DNA of 64,000 bases from assembly GCA_016705365.1 (NCBI GenBank), contig JADIYI010000005.1:412412-476411 (forward strand), read 5' to 3'. The stretch comes from Gammaproteobacteria bacterium (GTDB lineage: Bacteria > Pseudomonadota > Gammaproteobacteria > Pseudomonadales > UBA5518). Positions 63,247 to 64,000 of this stretch are shown piece after piece (position 1 is the first letter of the stretch; each line of letters opens with the position of its first letter). The notes below the pieces were generated by a model, which saw nothing but the letters and a program-made list of their open reading frames with translations, was not told the DNA's origin and ran no database searches. The translations under genes were made by a program, and so were the position numbers.

Positions 63247-63932
63247 CGGGCCACCTCCGCGAGTGCCGCGTAGAGATTGAGCGGGCGCTGCTCGGGGCGC
63301 AGGGCATTGATGGCCTGCAGCTTGCGGCCCATGCGCCCGAGTGGCTGCGGTGCTTGCACGGTGGGGGTGGACGGACCGTCGTAATGCGCCGGATCGATCA
63401 GGATGCGCTCGGGCGTATGACGCGGGTGCACGGCGATCACGCGGTAGTCGGCCAGTATCTGCACGCGCCCGGCACCGCCGCGGATCTCGACGCGCTGACC
63501 AATCCGGGTGAACGGCACCGAGTAGCGTCGTTGTTCGAAGCCGATGGTGGCATCGGGGGCAACGGTGCGTGTGACGGCGATGTCAAAGGGCTCGGGCAGG
63601 ATCGGCAGCGGCGCGAGCTGGCGCTGCTCCAGGGCAAAGCTCTGCGCCACGCTGAGCCCGGTCGCCGGACAGATGCGCAGTGCGCTGAGGCGGACGATGT
63701 GTTCATCGGTCGCCTGCTGCAGTTCGGCCAGGCTGTCCCAGTGGCGCGCATACGGCGAGAAGCGGCCACGCAGGTCACGCACCAGTCGCTCGACCTTGCC
63801 CTTGGCCTGCGGGGCACGTGGCAGGCAGGCATCGATATGAAAGCCCACGCTGCGCGCATAGGTGCGGTAGTGTTCATTGATCATGCCCCAAGGGCCGGCG
63901 CCACGCGCCATCCCGGTCTTGAGGTTATCGAT
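63243..63932 (-). pseudogene. istA: IS21 transposase IstA, C-terminal part
   Basis: Homology begins IDNLKTGMARGAGPWGMINE, then ACLPRAPQAKGKVERLVRDL (last catalytic Glu region of the integrase core) and the C-terminal domain IGFEQRRYSVPFTRIGQRVE, ending NLYAALAEVAR and overlapping istB (ATGA). Upstream of IDNLK there is an in-frame stop, and the sequence changes to a short-repeat, hairpin-rich stretch (63933-63970). So the catalytic N-terminal part is missing here, by insertion or truncation. Confidence 0.8.
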
Positions 63933-64000
63933 GTTATGTGCCCGCCACCGTTATGTGGCGGTGGCAGGCAAAGCCGATGACAATCATCGGTGGAGCACGC

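Larger units (their letters stand above)
62342..63932 (-). mobile_element. IS21-family element, istA incomplete
   Basis: istB and the C-terminal part of istA overlap by 4 bp, the IS21 arrangement. To the left of istB two direct repeats, TGTCAAGCGACACC (62342-62355) and TGTCCAGCGACACC (62443-62456), begin with TGT, as expected for the repeated terminal sequences of IS21 elements. The left end is therefore placed at about 62342. The right end is not seen: istA homology stops near 63932. Confidence 0.65.

Overview
The window reads as a chromosomal segment of a GC-rich gammaproteobacterium. The order mtaD-ubiG-HAD phosphatase-yciK on one strand, facing gyrA-serC-pheA-tyrA-aroA-cmk-rpsA-ihfB-lapA-pyrF and then a comEA-like gene, a WecA-like transferase and a WbpM/CapD-like dehydratase, resembles the arrangement known in Pseudomonas and relatives. 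cmoA/cmoB, rnm-yciO-scpAB-rluB, yciB and a DUF3014 protein fit the same class. The species cannot be named from the sequence. Coding density is high, starts are often GTG or TTG, and many neighbours overlap by 4 bp (ATGA).

Positions 1-44213 are ordinary core genome. They cover a TPR protein end, PhoH, an amine-oxidase/MFS pair, a CysH-like reductase, a ring-cleavage dioxygenase, tRNA wobble-uridine modification (cmoAB), an ABC1-type kinase, an esterase, c-di-GMP-related proteins (two HD-GYP, one GGDEF), vitamin B6 synthesis, chromosome condensation (scpAB), ubiquinone synthesis, DNA gyrase, the serine/aromatic amino acid branch, ribosomal protein S1, IHF, pyrimidine synthesis and surface-polysaccharide synthesis. 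Several genes that should be essential or nearly so (tyrA, cmk, ihfB, pyrF, and probably scpA) are each broken by one single-base indel, usually in a short homopolymer. This looks like sequencing error rather than biology, and it colours every 'pseudogene' call below.

Positions 44214-44858 hold an AT-rich stretch with a cluster of DnaA-box-like sites, a promoter, and tRNA-Val(TAC) and tRNA-Asp(GTC). Everything to the right looks like an accessory island next to tRNA-Asp: a lone phage terminase small subunit, an integrase remnant, and a large polymorphic-toxin locus. On the minus strand (about 45.7-52.9 kb) four partial copies of one RHS C-terminal core are laid out as cassettes. Three of them carry different toxin tips, each followed directly by a small lipoprotein gene that is its probable immunity gene. 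Two tips carry a JAMM-like metalloprotease signature and a further fragment looks like half of a DUF4329 tip. The third tip ends in a conserved HW...YG.P...GGT...WC..C module. On the plus strand (53.9-58.9 kb) lies an RHS locus with an unrelated core. It is split into two signal-peptide-bearing halves and ends in a homologue of that same WC..C tip, this time followed by a four-helix membrane protein.

The right end carries an IS66-family element (58915-61849) with a perfect 8-bp target duplication and a pRiA4b ORF-3-type passenger gene, then a truncated XRE regulator and an IS21-family element (istA/istB) that runs to the window edge.
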